Source: CADCWK01 sp965218235
Lineage (GTDB): Bacteria > Chloroflexota > Chloroflexia > Thermomicrobiales > UBA6265
Assembly (NCBI GenBank): GCA_965218235.1
Contig: OZ244596.1
Coordinates: 1,550,001 to 1,614,000, forward strand
Length of the DNA stretch: 64,000 nucleotides
Direction: 5' to 3'
How positions within the stretch are numbered: the first letter of the stretch is position 1; each line of letters starts with the position of its first letter. Shown here piece after piece: positions 56,961 to 64,000 of the stretch. A model generated the notes under the pieces. The model had not been told where the DNA came from and made no database searches. It saw only the letters and a program-made list of their open reading frames with translations. A program made the translations under genes and the position numbers.

Positions 56961-57113
56961 CCCTGAACGATTCGACGGCAATCCGGTCTGCCCCATCGCA
57001 ACCGGCAACGATTCCCCAAGCCCGCCTGTCACCGCGACGTTGGGTCAGTGTATACTCGGGTCACCCGCTGAACCCGCGTACGTACGACGACATCGTAGCT
57101 CGGGGAGGCACGC

Positions 57114-58322
57114 ATGAGCGTTGCCCGGACACGTCACGTCCTGAACGCGATCGACCATTACCGGGACGATCACCATCAGACCATCACCATCGCGGCGGCT
57201 GGGCTGGCCGTCGCCGCGCTCGTGCTGGCCGTCAGGTCCGGTTCACTGGCCGGTGCCGCGCTGCTGATCGCGGTGGTCGCGATCGGCGTCATCGCGACGC
57301 TCTGGTTCCGGCTCCGGGCGGTCGAGCGGTCCCACGCCGCCCTCCTGCGGACGGTGGCCGAACTGACCAGCCGTCTCGATCAGCCACCCGTCCCGGTGGT
57401 CGCGTCGGTCGGTGCTCCGGCCGGGGTGACGGTGACCATCGCGGCGGCGGATGAGGGGATGCCGGCGGCCGAGGTCGGCGCTGACGCGGTCGGCGTCGAG
57501 GGGCCGTCGGAGCCGCGGCCGATCGCCGTGGCTGACGTCGACGAACCAGACGCCCCTGCCGCTGGATCGATCGCCAACGATGAGCTCGCCGCGTCCGGTG
57601 ACGACGCGGTCACGCTTGCCGGGGATCGGACGATCGCCGGACAGGGGACCGCTCCGGACGAAGCCGGCCACCTGGCCGACGCTCCCGACCAGGAGCCGTC
57701 ACCGCCTGTCGAGACACCCGTCCTTGAAATGATCCCGGCCTTCGCCCTGACCTCACTCAAGGGCGAGACCGTCACCGGGGCCGATCTGGTCGGGACGCCG
57801 GCGGTGGTCGTCTTCTGGCGGCCGGGCTGCCCGCACTGCCAGCGGCTGACGCCGGAGCTCGTCGCGTGGGAGTCCCTGCAGGGGCCGCGGCTGGTCGTCT
57901 TCGCCGCCTGCGACGGGCCGACTGCCTACCGGGCGGGGCTGCCCGGCCTCGTCATCCTCGACCCCGGCTTCACCGTCGGGCAGGCAGCCGGCGCCCCAGG
58001 GACGCCGGCCGCGCTCCCGATCGACGCCGCCGCTCGGCCGTCAGGTCCGATCGTGGCCGGCGCCTCCGCCGTGACGGCCCTGTTGCGTGACGCGATGCGC
58101 GACTGGGCCTCCGTCGAGGTGGAGCCGATGCCGCGGCTCCCGGCGATGACCGTCGACGGCGTCGAAGCGTCCGTTGCTGGGCCAACCGGTATCGGGACCA
58201 CCAACGAGGCGACCACCACCCGGCCGGCCGTCCTGCTGCGCCGGGTGGAGGAACCCGTCTCCGATGACGCGCTGATTGCTCCCGACTGGGACGCGGAATC
58301 CGTCACCCGTCGGGCCGGATGA
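57114..58322 (+). CDS. Membrane-anchored thioredoxin-like (TlpA/ResA) protein
   Basis: 402 residues. Two N-terminal helices (about 24-42 and 46-65), a coiled, Ala/Asp-rich linker to about 205, then a thioredoxin-like domain starting 'FALTSLKGETVTGADL' with the redox motif C239-P-H-C242 in 'WRPGCPHCQRL'. The cis-Pro region 'GTPAALPID' follows. About 100 residues after the domain are unassigned. It would exchange thiols or disulfides outside the membrane. Note that the linker is longer than in typical TlpA. Confidence 0.82.
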   Translation: MSVARTRHVLNAIDHYRDDHHQTITIAAAGLAVAALVLAVRSGSLAGAALLIAVVAIGVIATLWFRLRAVERSHAALLRTVAELTSRLDQPPVPVVASVGAPAGVTVTIAAADEGMPAAEVGADAVGVEGPSEPRPIAVADVDEPDAPAAGSIANDELAASGDDAVTLAGDRTIAGQGTAPDEAGHLADAPDQEPSPPVETPVLEMIPAFALTSLKGETVTGADLVGTPAVVVFWRPGCPHCQRLTPELVAWESLQGPRLVVFAACDGPTAYRAGLPGLVILDPGFTVGQAAGAPGTPAALPIDAAARPSGPIVAGASAVTALLRDAMRDWASVEVEPMPRLPAMTVDGVEASVAGPTGIGTTNEATTTRPAVLLRRVEEPVSDDALIAPDWDAESVTRRAG

Positions 58323-58657
58323 TGCGAGGTGCGGTCGACCTGGCATTGTCAGGTCGTCAGACCTGTTCGCTCTGGCGAGTCGCCAGGCCGGACGGGATGA
58401 CCGGACACGTCGGGGCGCGGGCTTGCCCCGCCCGGCAGCCGAAGCGGCAATCGCCGTCAGGCGAGACCGTGCGTCGCGACGATCCGTTGGCCAGGTACTC
58501 CCGGATCCCGATCCGCCGGGACCACTCCGCGGTGCCGATGGGGCTTTCCCCGGCCCTACCGGCGCGACGCAACCTCGGCAATGGTCTCCGGATTTGGTTT
58601 CTGGTTGCGCGTCGACTTCCATCCGACAGGGATGACTTATCGCTTGTTTCGCGAGCG
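58323..58657. other. Intergenic region after the thioredoxin-like gene
   Basis: About 335 bp without a supportable gene. A stretch near 58505-58560 weakly resembles, in inverted orientation, sequence near 53686-53721; I do not consider it established. Confidence 0.35.
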
Positions 58658-58755
58658 TCCTCCCCTCCCTGGGACCCGTCGAGGCCGACGATCGGCTTCA
58701 GCCGGTCGGAGCGCGACGGGGAGCCGGGGAGGGGTCGGGGGAGGGGGCTACTCCG
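58658..58755. repeat. Palindromic dispersed repeat, copy 11
   Basis: CCCCTCCCTGGGACCCGTC arm, centre GACGATCGGCTTCAGCCGGTC and closing GAGCCGGGGAGGGGTCGGGG. The arm type matches 48289 and 50351. It ends about 50 bp before the prmC gene. Confidence 0.75.
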
Positions 58756-58809
58756 GGTCGGCCAATCGACCGGTGACCGACCACGATGCGCCGCAGCCGG
58801 ACTTCGTCG

Positions 58810-59697
58810 ATGACCATCGGCGATCTGCTGCGGACCGGCACCCGGCGGCTGGCCGGGGCGGGGCTGGCGTCGCCGAGGCTGGACGCCGAGCTGCTGCTGC
58901 GCCATGTCCTTGGGATCGGCCGAACCGAGATGTTCCTCCGCGCCCCGGAGCCGATCGAGCCCGACACCGTCGCCGCGTTCGACGCCCTGCTGGCTCGCCG
59001 CCTGGCCGGTCAGCCGGTCGCCTACCTGATCGGGCGGCGCGGCTTCCTCGGGCTGTCGCTGACCGTGACGCCGGACGTGCTCGTTCCGCGGCCGGAGACC
59101 GAGCAGCTCGTCGAGTGGGCGCGGGACTGGCTCGGCCTGCCGGGCCGGGAGCGGGCCACGGTCGTCGACGTCGGCACGGGCAGCGGCGCGATCGCGATCG
59201 GGCTGGCGTCGCTGCTGCCGGACGGGTGGACGGGCCGGATCGTCGGCTTCGACGTCTCCCCGGCGGCCCTGGCGGTCGCGTCGGCCAACTGGGCGTCGGT
59301 CCGGGCGGCGTCGCTCGGCCGGTCGGGGACATCCCACAACGTCGCGTTCCAGCCGGGCGACCTGCTCGACGCGGTCGAGGGGCCGGTCGATCTCGTCCTG
59401 GCCAACCTGCCGTACCTGACGTCGGACCAGGTCGACGGCAACCCGGACCTCGCCGCCGAACCCCGGCTGGCCCTGGACGGTGGTCCGGACGGGCTCGACC
59501 TGATCCGCCGGCTGATCGCCGACCTCCCGCGGGTCCTGGCGCCCGGCGGGGACCTCGCCCTCGAGCTCGACCCGGCCCAGGCGGAAACCGTCGCCGGGTT
59601 GCTGCGGGACGCCAATCCGGGTGCGATGGTCGCGATCCTCCACGACCTCGCCGGCCTGGCCCGGATCGTGACGATGGGGCGAACCAACGAGCGTTAG
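58810..59697 (+). CDS. prmC: Release-factor glutamine methyltransferase
   Basis: 295 residues. The N-terminal helical substrate domain ('TIGDLLRTGTRRLAGAGL', 'QPVAYLIGRRGF') is followed by 'VPRPETE' (92-98), the S-adenosylmethionine motif 'VDVGTGSGAIAI' and the catalytic-loop tetrad 'NLPY' (199-202), where the canonical tetrad is NPPY. It methylates the GGQ glutamine of peptide release factors. The start at 58810 matches the family start; ATG 58786 is an alternative. It overlaps the next convergent gene by 4 bp. Confidence 0.88.
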   Translation: MTIGDLLRTGTRRLAGAGLASPRLDAELLLRHVLGIGRTEMFLRAPEPIEPDTVAAFDALLARRLAGQPVAYLIGRRGFLGLSLTVTPDVLVPRPETEQLVEWARDWLGLPGRERATVVDVGTGSGAIAIGLASLLPDGWTGRIVGFDVSPAALAVASANWASVRAASLGRSGTSHNVAFQPGDLLDAVEGPVDLVLANLPYLTSDQVDGNPDLAAEPRLALDGGPDGLDLIRRLIADLPRVLAPGGDLALELDPAQAETVAGLLRDANPGAMVAILHDLAGLARIVTMGRTNER

Positions 59698-60206
59698 TCC
59701 ATCCCGCGGGCGGGGAAACCGGCCTCCTGCCAGCGGCGGTACTGCCAGAGGTTGATCTCCCGCCGGACCTCGCGCAGGCCACGGGCGTCCATGTTGGACA
59801 GCATCATGAGCGTGTCATCGTCGGTCTCGTGCGTCCGGCTGATCGTCTCGTAGCCGTGGCGCAGGAGGATGTGCTCGACGCGGGGCGAGAGGCCGAGCTG
59901 GTCGATATGAGGGGAGAGCCGCCGCCGCAGCAGGCGAACGCCCTCCTCGGTCAGGCTCCAGACCAGGATCGGGAAGGTCAGGATCAACGCCGAGATCAGG
60001 AGCCAGCCGACGCTGACCATGACGAGTCTCGTCGCTGAACCACCCAGCGCGATGCTCCCGCCGAGGATCAGCAAGCAGACGGCGACCACGGCGAACGAGC
60101 GCCGGATCGGGTTGATCGCGAACGGATCGCCCATGCTCGACGAGGTCGTCGACCGGTAGAGGGGTTCCTGGCCGTTGCGATAGCCGTGGCGGGACATGGG
60201 GGACAT
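59694..60206 (-). CDS. Membrane protein with RNA-polymerase-αCTD-like domain (paralogue 1)
   Basis: 170 residues. A polar start, then two hydrophobic helices (about 35-55 and 64-85: 'VVAVCLLILGGSIALGG', 'VGWLLISALILTFPILVW'). A short basic linker and a cytoplasmic helix-hairpin-helix-like domain (about 105-155) follow: 'LGLSPRVEHILLRHGYETI', then 'DDDTLMMLSNMDARGLREVR'. The spacing is that of the bacterial RNA polymerase α C-terminal domain ('LELSVR..NCLKRAGI.T..DL', then 'LL...N.G.KSL.EI'). I know of no described family with this combination. Ends with an aromatic 'WQYRRWQEAGFPA'. Confidence 0.65.
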   Translation of the reverse strand: MSPMSRHGYRNGQEPLYRSTTSSSMGDPFAINPIRRSFAVVAVCLLILGGSIALGGSATRLVMVSVGWLLISALILTFPILVWSLTEEGVRLLRRRLSPHIDQLGLSPRVEHILLRHGYETISRTHETDDDTLMMLSNMDARGLREVRREINLWQYRRWQEAGFPARGMD

Positions 60207-60323
60207 GCGCGGCGTCTCCGGACCTGGTCGGGGGAAGCCGTCCTGACGGGACGATGCCGGGCATCGCGAGAGGTCGGCGGGAGCGGGGAGTATCGCAGAG
60301 GTCAGGGCCGGTCCGCATCGATG

Positions 60324-60848
60324 CTACCGGGAAGTGAAGCCAGATTCCTGCCACTGCCGGTACGCCTGGAGGGACAGCGCCCGGCGAATCTGCCGGACAT
60401 CGTGGTCCTCCATCCGGGGCAGCCCGAGGAACTGGTCGTCGTCCAGCGAGACGATGTCGGCGATCGTCTCGTGGCCGGCCCGGCGGAGGATGTTCTCGGT
60501 CCGGACGGAGAGGTGCAGGTCGGCGAGATCGGGCGATGTCCGGCGCCGGTGCCGGCGGGCGACCTCGGCGACGACGCTCCAGATCAGGAGCGGGACGGCC
60601 AGAAGCAGGATGGCGCAGGCCAGCGCCGCCGCCAGCAGGAGCACACCGCTGCCCCGCGTCCCGCCGTCGTGAAGCAGCAGCGTGACCCCGGCGATCACCG
60701 CGACGCAGACGGCGATCAGTGTCGCCGTCCGCCGGATCGGGTTGGTCGCGAACAGCCCGTTCAGTGACGGTTCGCCCGGCCCGGGAATCCGCCCGTCATG
60801 CCACCCGCGACCGATGTGGGGCGGTACGCCCCGGTAATTGCTGCGCAT
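60324..60848 (-). CDS. Membrane protein with RNA-polymerase-αCTD-like domain (paralogue 2)
   Basis: 174 residues from ATG 60848 (AAAGGT upstream). The layout equals paralogue 1: 'FATNPIRRTATLIAVCVAVIAG' helix, a second helix 'LLLAAALACAILLLAVPLLIW', then 'LHLSVRTENILRRAGHETI' and 'DDDQFLGLPRMEDHDVRQIR' as αCTD-like motif, and the same end 'YRQWQESGF'. It precedes paralogue 1 by 117 bp on the same strand, so the pair is a tandem duplication, probably cotranscribed. Sequence identity is highest in the last 60 residues. Confidence 0.65.
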   Translation of the reverse strand: MRSNYRGVPPHIGRGWHDGRIPGPGEPSLNGLFATNPIRRTATLIAVCVAVIAGVTLLLHDGGTRGSGVLLLAAALACAILLLAVPLLIWSVVAEVARRHRRRTSPDLADLHLSVRTENILRRAGHETIADIVSLDDDQFLGLPRMEDHDVRQIRRALSLQAYRQWQESGFTSR

Positions 60849-60961
60849 CAACCGGACCTTTCAGGTCGTTCAGGGTTGCCCAGGTTCTGAGTGACCCGCG
60901 GGACCGTTGGGACGACGGTCGTCACGTGCCTGCGACCGGTGAGGATCTCAGACGGTGCATG

Positions 60962-61282
60962 TCAATGGTTCCCGTCGTCGCCCGAACTCGAGCCGGTCGT
61001 GAAGGGCAGACCCTCATGAGATGGCTGAACCCGAGCGTTGGCGGCCTCGATGGCGGTTCGCCGAACGAACTCGGATAGGGTCACGTCGTCGGCCTTCGCG
61101 GCGCTGCGAATCAATCGCAGGCCATCGCGATCGAGATGCACCGGGATGATCATGCCGCGGACCCGCACGGGTTGACCGAACTCCTCGCCGGCCACGAACG
61201 GGACCGGATCCTGCCGTCGGAGTTCGGCTTCAAGTGCGTCGAGCTCGTCGTTCAGCTCCCGTCTGGATTGCTGCCTGGTCAT
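60962..61282 (-). CDS. Ribbon-helix-helix-like regulator or antitoxin
   Basis: 106 residues; GGAGG lies about 9 bp before ATG 61282. The core 'RGMIIPVHLDRDGLRLIRSA' and 'DDVTLSEFVRRTAIEAANAR' shows a β-strand followed by two helices as in ribbon-helix-helix proteins of the CopG/DUF1778 type. A charged N-terminal helix ('SRRELNDELDALEAELRRQ') precedes it. No toxin gene is adjacent, so it is an orphan antitoxin or plain repressor. Confidence 0.6.
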   Translation of the reverse strand: MTRQQSRRELNDELDALEAELRRQDPVPFVAGEEFGQPVRVRGMIIPVHLDRDGLRLIRSAAKADDVTLSEFVRRTAIEAANARVQPSHEGLPFTTGSSSGDDGNH

Positions 61283-61302
61283 CGCCCTCGTCCTCCGATG
61301 AC

Positions 61303-61312
61303 CTGTTAACAG
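61303..61312. promoter_or_regulatory. Palindrome upstream of the RHH gene
   Basis: CTGTTAACAG, a perfect 10-bp palindrome, 21 bp before the start codon of the ribbon-helix-helix gene and overlapping a minus-strand TACACT -10-like hexamer (61316-61311). This is where an autorepressor would bind. Confidence 0.4.
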
Positions 61313-61511
61313 TGTATGACGGTGTGATCCGATCAGGGAGTCTGGACGACTCGGCGCGATTTGACGCCGGCGCGTGGGCACCGCTGCGGGACGCGGGACA
61401 GGGAGACGTACCAGCAGTGGTTTCGCGGAGCGGTGACCGGTCATCTGGCACTATCCGGTGGTGATCCAGGCGCCGTCCTTGCGATCGGCCCAACCGCCAA
61501 AAGGCCAGGCC

Positions 61512-63200
61512 TTATTCCCACTCAATGGTGGCGGGCGGCTTGGACGTGATGTCGTAGACCACGCGGCCGATGCCGGTAACCTCGTTGGTGATCCGGTTGC
61601 TCATCCGGGCCAGCAGGTCGTAGGGAAGCCGGGCCCAGTCGGCTGTCATGGCGTCCTCGCTCGTGATGGCGCGGATGGCGCAGACGCGGGCGTAGGTCCG
61701 GTAGTCGCCGGTCACGCCGGTGGAGTTGACCGGCAGCAGGACGGCGAAGAACTGCCAGACCGGCTGCTCCAGGTCGCCACTGGCGGCGGCGGCCTCGATC
61801 TCCTCGCGGACGACCCGGTCGGCGGCGCGGAGCAGGTCGAGGTCAGTCCGGTTCATCTCGCCGAGCAGCCGGACGGCCAGTCCCGGTCCGGGGAAGGGCT
61901 GCCGCTCGACGACGGCGTCGGGCAGCCCGAGCGCCCGGCCAACCCGACGGACCTCGTCCTTGAACAGGAACTTCAGCGGCTCCAGCAGCTCGAAGTCCAT
62001 GTCCTCCGGCAGCCCGCCGACGTTGTGGTGCGTCTTGATCTTGACGGCCGCGCCGGTGTCGGCTGTCGTGCTCTCGATCACGTCGGGGTAGAGCGTGCCC
62101 TGGGCGAGGAAGCGGAACGGCCCGCCCTCGGCCTCCTGGCGCCGGGCCTCGGCCTCGAACTGGCGGACGAAGACCTCGCCGATCACCTTGCGCTTCCGCT
62201 CCGGGTCCGAGACGCCGGAGAGCCGGTCGAGGAAGGTCTCAGACGCGTCGACATAGACGAGCGGCATCTCGAAGGCGCCGGCGAAGACCTCCCGGACGAG
62301 GTCGGCCTCCCCGGCCCGGAGCAGCCCGTTGTCGACGAAGACCGGCGTGAGCTGGTCGCCGATCGCCCGGTGGATCAGCGCCGCCGCGACGGAGGAGTCG
62401 ACGCCGCCGCTCAGCCCGAGCAGCACCCGGTCGCCGCCGACCCGCGCCCGGATGTCCCGGACGGTCGCCTCGATGAACGACTCGGCCCGCCAGTTGGTCT
62501 CGCAGCCGCAGACATCGACGAGGAAGTTTCGGATGATCGCCGCGCCCCGCGGCGTGTGGGAGACCTCCGGGTGGAACTGGAGGCCGACGATCTGGCCGCG
62601 GCCCATCGCGGCGACGGGCGAGTTCGCCGACCGGGCCAGGACGGTGAAGCCCTCCGGCGGGGCGGGGAGGTGGTCGCCGTGGCTCATCCAGACCGGCAGC
62701 CGGTCCGGCAGCCCGGCGAACAGCCGGCTGGCCGGCTCGTCGGTGGCCGGGTGCGCGACCTCGATCGTCGCCGGGCCGTACTCCCGGTGGTCGGCCAAGT
62801 CCACGGCGCCGCCGAAGGCCTGGGCGATCAACTGCATCCCGTAGCAGATCCCCAGGACCGGCAGGCCACGCTCAAGCACCCAGCCTGGCAGGCGTGGCGC
62901 CCCCTCCTCGTAGACGCTGGCCGGGCCGCCCGACAGGATGACGCCCTTTGGCGCGAGCCGCTCGACGTCGGCCCAGGTCACGTCGTGGTGGAGCAGCTCG
63001 CTGTAGACGCCGGCCTCCCGGACCCGGCGGGTGATGAGCTGGCTGTACTGCGAGCCGAAGTCCAGCACGACGACGGCGTCGACGGCGGTCGGGGCCTGTT
63101 CGAGCAGGTGGGCCGACTCGTCGACGGGTGGGTCGCTCGGGTGGATGGTGCCTTCGGTCTGGTCGATCGTCGGTGGGGTGGCCGTCTCGGGGGTGCTCAC
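61512..63200 (-). CDS. guaA: GMP synthase (glutamine-hydrolysing)
   Basis: 562 residues. A 40-residue Pro/Thr-rich extension precedes the amidotransferase ('VVLDFGSQYSQLI', nucleophile Cys119 in 'GICYGMQ', 'QFHPEVSHT'). The ATP-pyrophosphatase has the P-loop 'LSGGVDSSVAA', and the dimer domain ends 'DITSKPPATIEWE'. It converts XMP to GMP. The GTG start at 63200 follows GAGGA at 7 bp. The extension makes it about 40 residues longer than usual; a start near 'AVVVLDFG' would be typical but has no good start codon there. Confidence 0.95.
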   Translation of the reverse strand: MSTPETATPPTIDQTEGTIHPSDPPVDESAHLLEQAPTAVDAVVVLDFGSQYSQLITRRVREAGVYSELLHHDVTWADVERLAPKGVILSGGPASVYEEGAPRLPGWVLERGLPVLGICYGMQLIAQAFGGAVDLADHREYGPATIEVAHPATDEPASRLFAGLPDRLPVWMSHGDHLPAPPEGFTVLARSANSPVAAMGRGQIVGLQFHPEVSHTPRGAAIIRNFLVDVCGCETNWRAESFIEATVRDIRARVGGDRVLLGLSGGVDSSVAAALIHRAIGDQLTPVFVDNGLLRAGEADLVREVFAGAFEMPLVYVDASETFLDRLSGVSDPERKRKVIGEVFVRQFEAEARRQEAEGGPFRFLAQGTLYPDVIESTTADTGAAVKIKTHHNVGGLPEDMDFELLEPLKFLFKDEVRRVGRALGLPDAVVERQPFPGPGLAVRLLGEMNRTDLDLLRAADRVVREEIEAAAASGDLEQPVWQFFAVLLPVNSTGVTGDYRTYARVCAIRAITSEDAMTADWARLPYDLLARMSNRITNEVTGIGRVVYDITSKPPATIEWE

Positions 63201-63429
63201 GGGCAGTCCTCATGGTGAGGGCCACCGGCCGGGTCGTCCGGGGCGCCGGGGCCGCTGATCTCTGCGGCGATTGTACGTGACGGACCCGAGTGGGAGCGGC
63301 GACGTTGACCAGCAGGGTCAGCGGTCGGGGGGCCGTCCTGGCCGTGTCAACGCGGCTGCTCACCCGCGAATGGGGTCTCCCGTGGCGGCGGCCCAATCAC
63401 CGCTGCCGATGTTGTCCCAGGGTGGCGGG

Positions 63430-64000
63430 TCAGGCGGTCGGGTCGGGGAAGTAGTGGCCCTGGTCGAGATCGTCGATCAGTCCGGGATGGGTCGGCTGCC
63501 AATGCATCTGCTGCCGGGTCAATGCACTTGACGCCGGCGCATCGGCCCCAAAGAACGACCCGAGCCAGCCGAAGTGCCCAGCCGCGTCCTCGGGCGCGAT
63601 GGCGACGACCGGCAGGTTGAGATGGCGGCCGATCACCTCGGCGATCCGGCGCGTCGGCACGCCCTCTTCGGCAACCCCGTGCAGCACCGACCTCGCCGGC
63701 GCGTGCTCCAGCGCCAGTCGGAAGAGCGGCGCGGCGTCGAGCCGGTGGACGGCCGGCCAGCGGTTGGACCCGTCTCCGATAAAGCTGGAGACGCCCTTCT
63801 CGCGGGCGATCCCGATCAGAGCCGCGACGAAGCCGTGGTCGCCCTCGCCGTGGACGGTCGGTGCCAGCCGCACGATGGACGAGCGGACCCCGCGCCCGGC
63901 GAGGGCGAGCGCCGCCTGCGTCCCGGCCAGCCGCGGCCCCCCGGCGGCGGTCGATTCCGGCATGTCGCGCTCGGTCCCCACTTGCCCCGCCGGGAGCCCG
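63430..64000 (-). CDS. SDR family NAD(P)-binding protein, C-terminal part
   Basis: The frame runs off the right edge; at least 190 residues remain. 'RSSIVRLAPTVHGEGDHGFVAALIGIAREKG' and 'GDGSNRWPAVHRLDAAPLFRLALE' are typical of extended SDRs annotated as NAD-dependent epimerases, after the catalytic region. The Rossmann motif lies outside the window. It ends 'PTHPGLIDDLDQGHYF'. A GTG at 63981 is in frame but coding sense continues before it ('LPAGQVGTERDM'), so the gene starts beyond the window. Confidence 0.82.
   Translation of the reverse strand, partial: GLPAGQVGTERDMPESTAAGGPRLAGTQAALALAGRGVRSSIVRLAPTVHGEGDHGFVAALIGIAREKGVSSFIGDGSNRWPAVHRLDAAPLFRLALEHAPARSVLHGVAEEGVPTRRIAEVIGRHLNLPVVAIAPEDAAGHFGWLGSFFGADAPASSALTRQQMHWQPTHPGLIDDLDQGHYFPDPTA

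Noticed and set aside
34366..58755. Interpreting the palindromic repeats merely as transcription terminators
   Set aside because: They also occur inside a coding sequence and between divergent or codirectional genes and lack T-runs, so termination alone does not explain them.

Overview
This is a 64 kb stretch of high-GC bacterial chromosome with about 55 genes on both strands. The gene content suggests a member of Chloroflexota, probably Thermomicrobia-like. Supporting signs are secreted proteins with Thr-Pro-Val/Ala repeat tails, an F420-type luciferase-family oxidoreductase, an MqnA-like protein, an αCTD-like membrane protein pair and two LepB-type signal peptidases. This taxonomic placement is inference; I see no rRNA, tRNA or CRISPR array in the window.

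Layout. 0-2.6 kb: end of an ECF sigma factor, a broken MFS gene, a YqaE-type peptide, a cupin and an LLM oxidoreductase. 2.7-8.4 kb: a LacI-controlled sugar ABC importer (binding protein plus two permeases, no ATPase) with a Gfo/Idh/MocA dehydrogenase. 8.7-13.9 kb: secreted proteins, an MFS exporter, an SDR and a small membrane protein. 14.3-15.1 kb: a HigB/HigA-like toxin-antitoxin pair. 15.1-18.1 kb: a BsuBI/PstI-type restriction-modification locus bracketed by two copies of the 3' end of gltB. 18.0-30.5 kb: nitrogen and amino-acid genes (gltB, a glutamine synthetase, a PucR regulator, a D-amino-acid deaminase), a second Gfo/Idh/MocA protein and a cobalamin adenosyltransferase. 31-34.3 kb: proS behind a duplicated 68-bp sequence, followed by four small glycine-rich membrane proteins. 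34.3-40.3 kb: repeats, two uronate-dehydrogenase-like paralogues, a secreted phytase-like protein, lepB and DedA. 40.3-47.4 kb: a macrolide/lipoprotein-type ABC exporter with a secreted protein, divergent from a two-component system, with an inverted-repeat operator candidate between them. 47.5-52.2 kb: a mobile-element-like region with a DUF559 protein, a broken gene and a two-gene operon encoding a small protein and a CHC2-TOPRIM-DUF3987 primase/helicase. 52.6-64 kb: a second lepB, pheA, DinB, an MqnA-like protein, a thioredoxin-like protein, prmC, two membrane proteins with an RNA-polymerase-α-C-terminal-like domain, an RHH protein, guaA and a truncated SDR.

Three signals stand out. First, the restriction-modification locus sits between long direct repeats of its target gene's end, terminator included, which suggests insertion with target duplication. 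Second, about a dozen copies of a GC-rich palindromic repeat are scattered through 34-59 kb. Some lie in frame inside the primase gene, where they make up its interdomain linkers. Third, there is a tandem pair of membrane-anchored αCTD-like proteins that I cannot assign to any described family.
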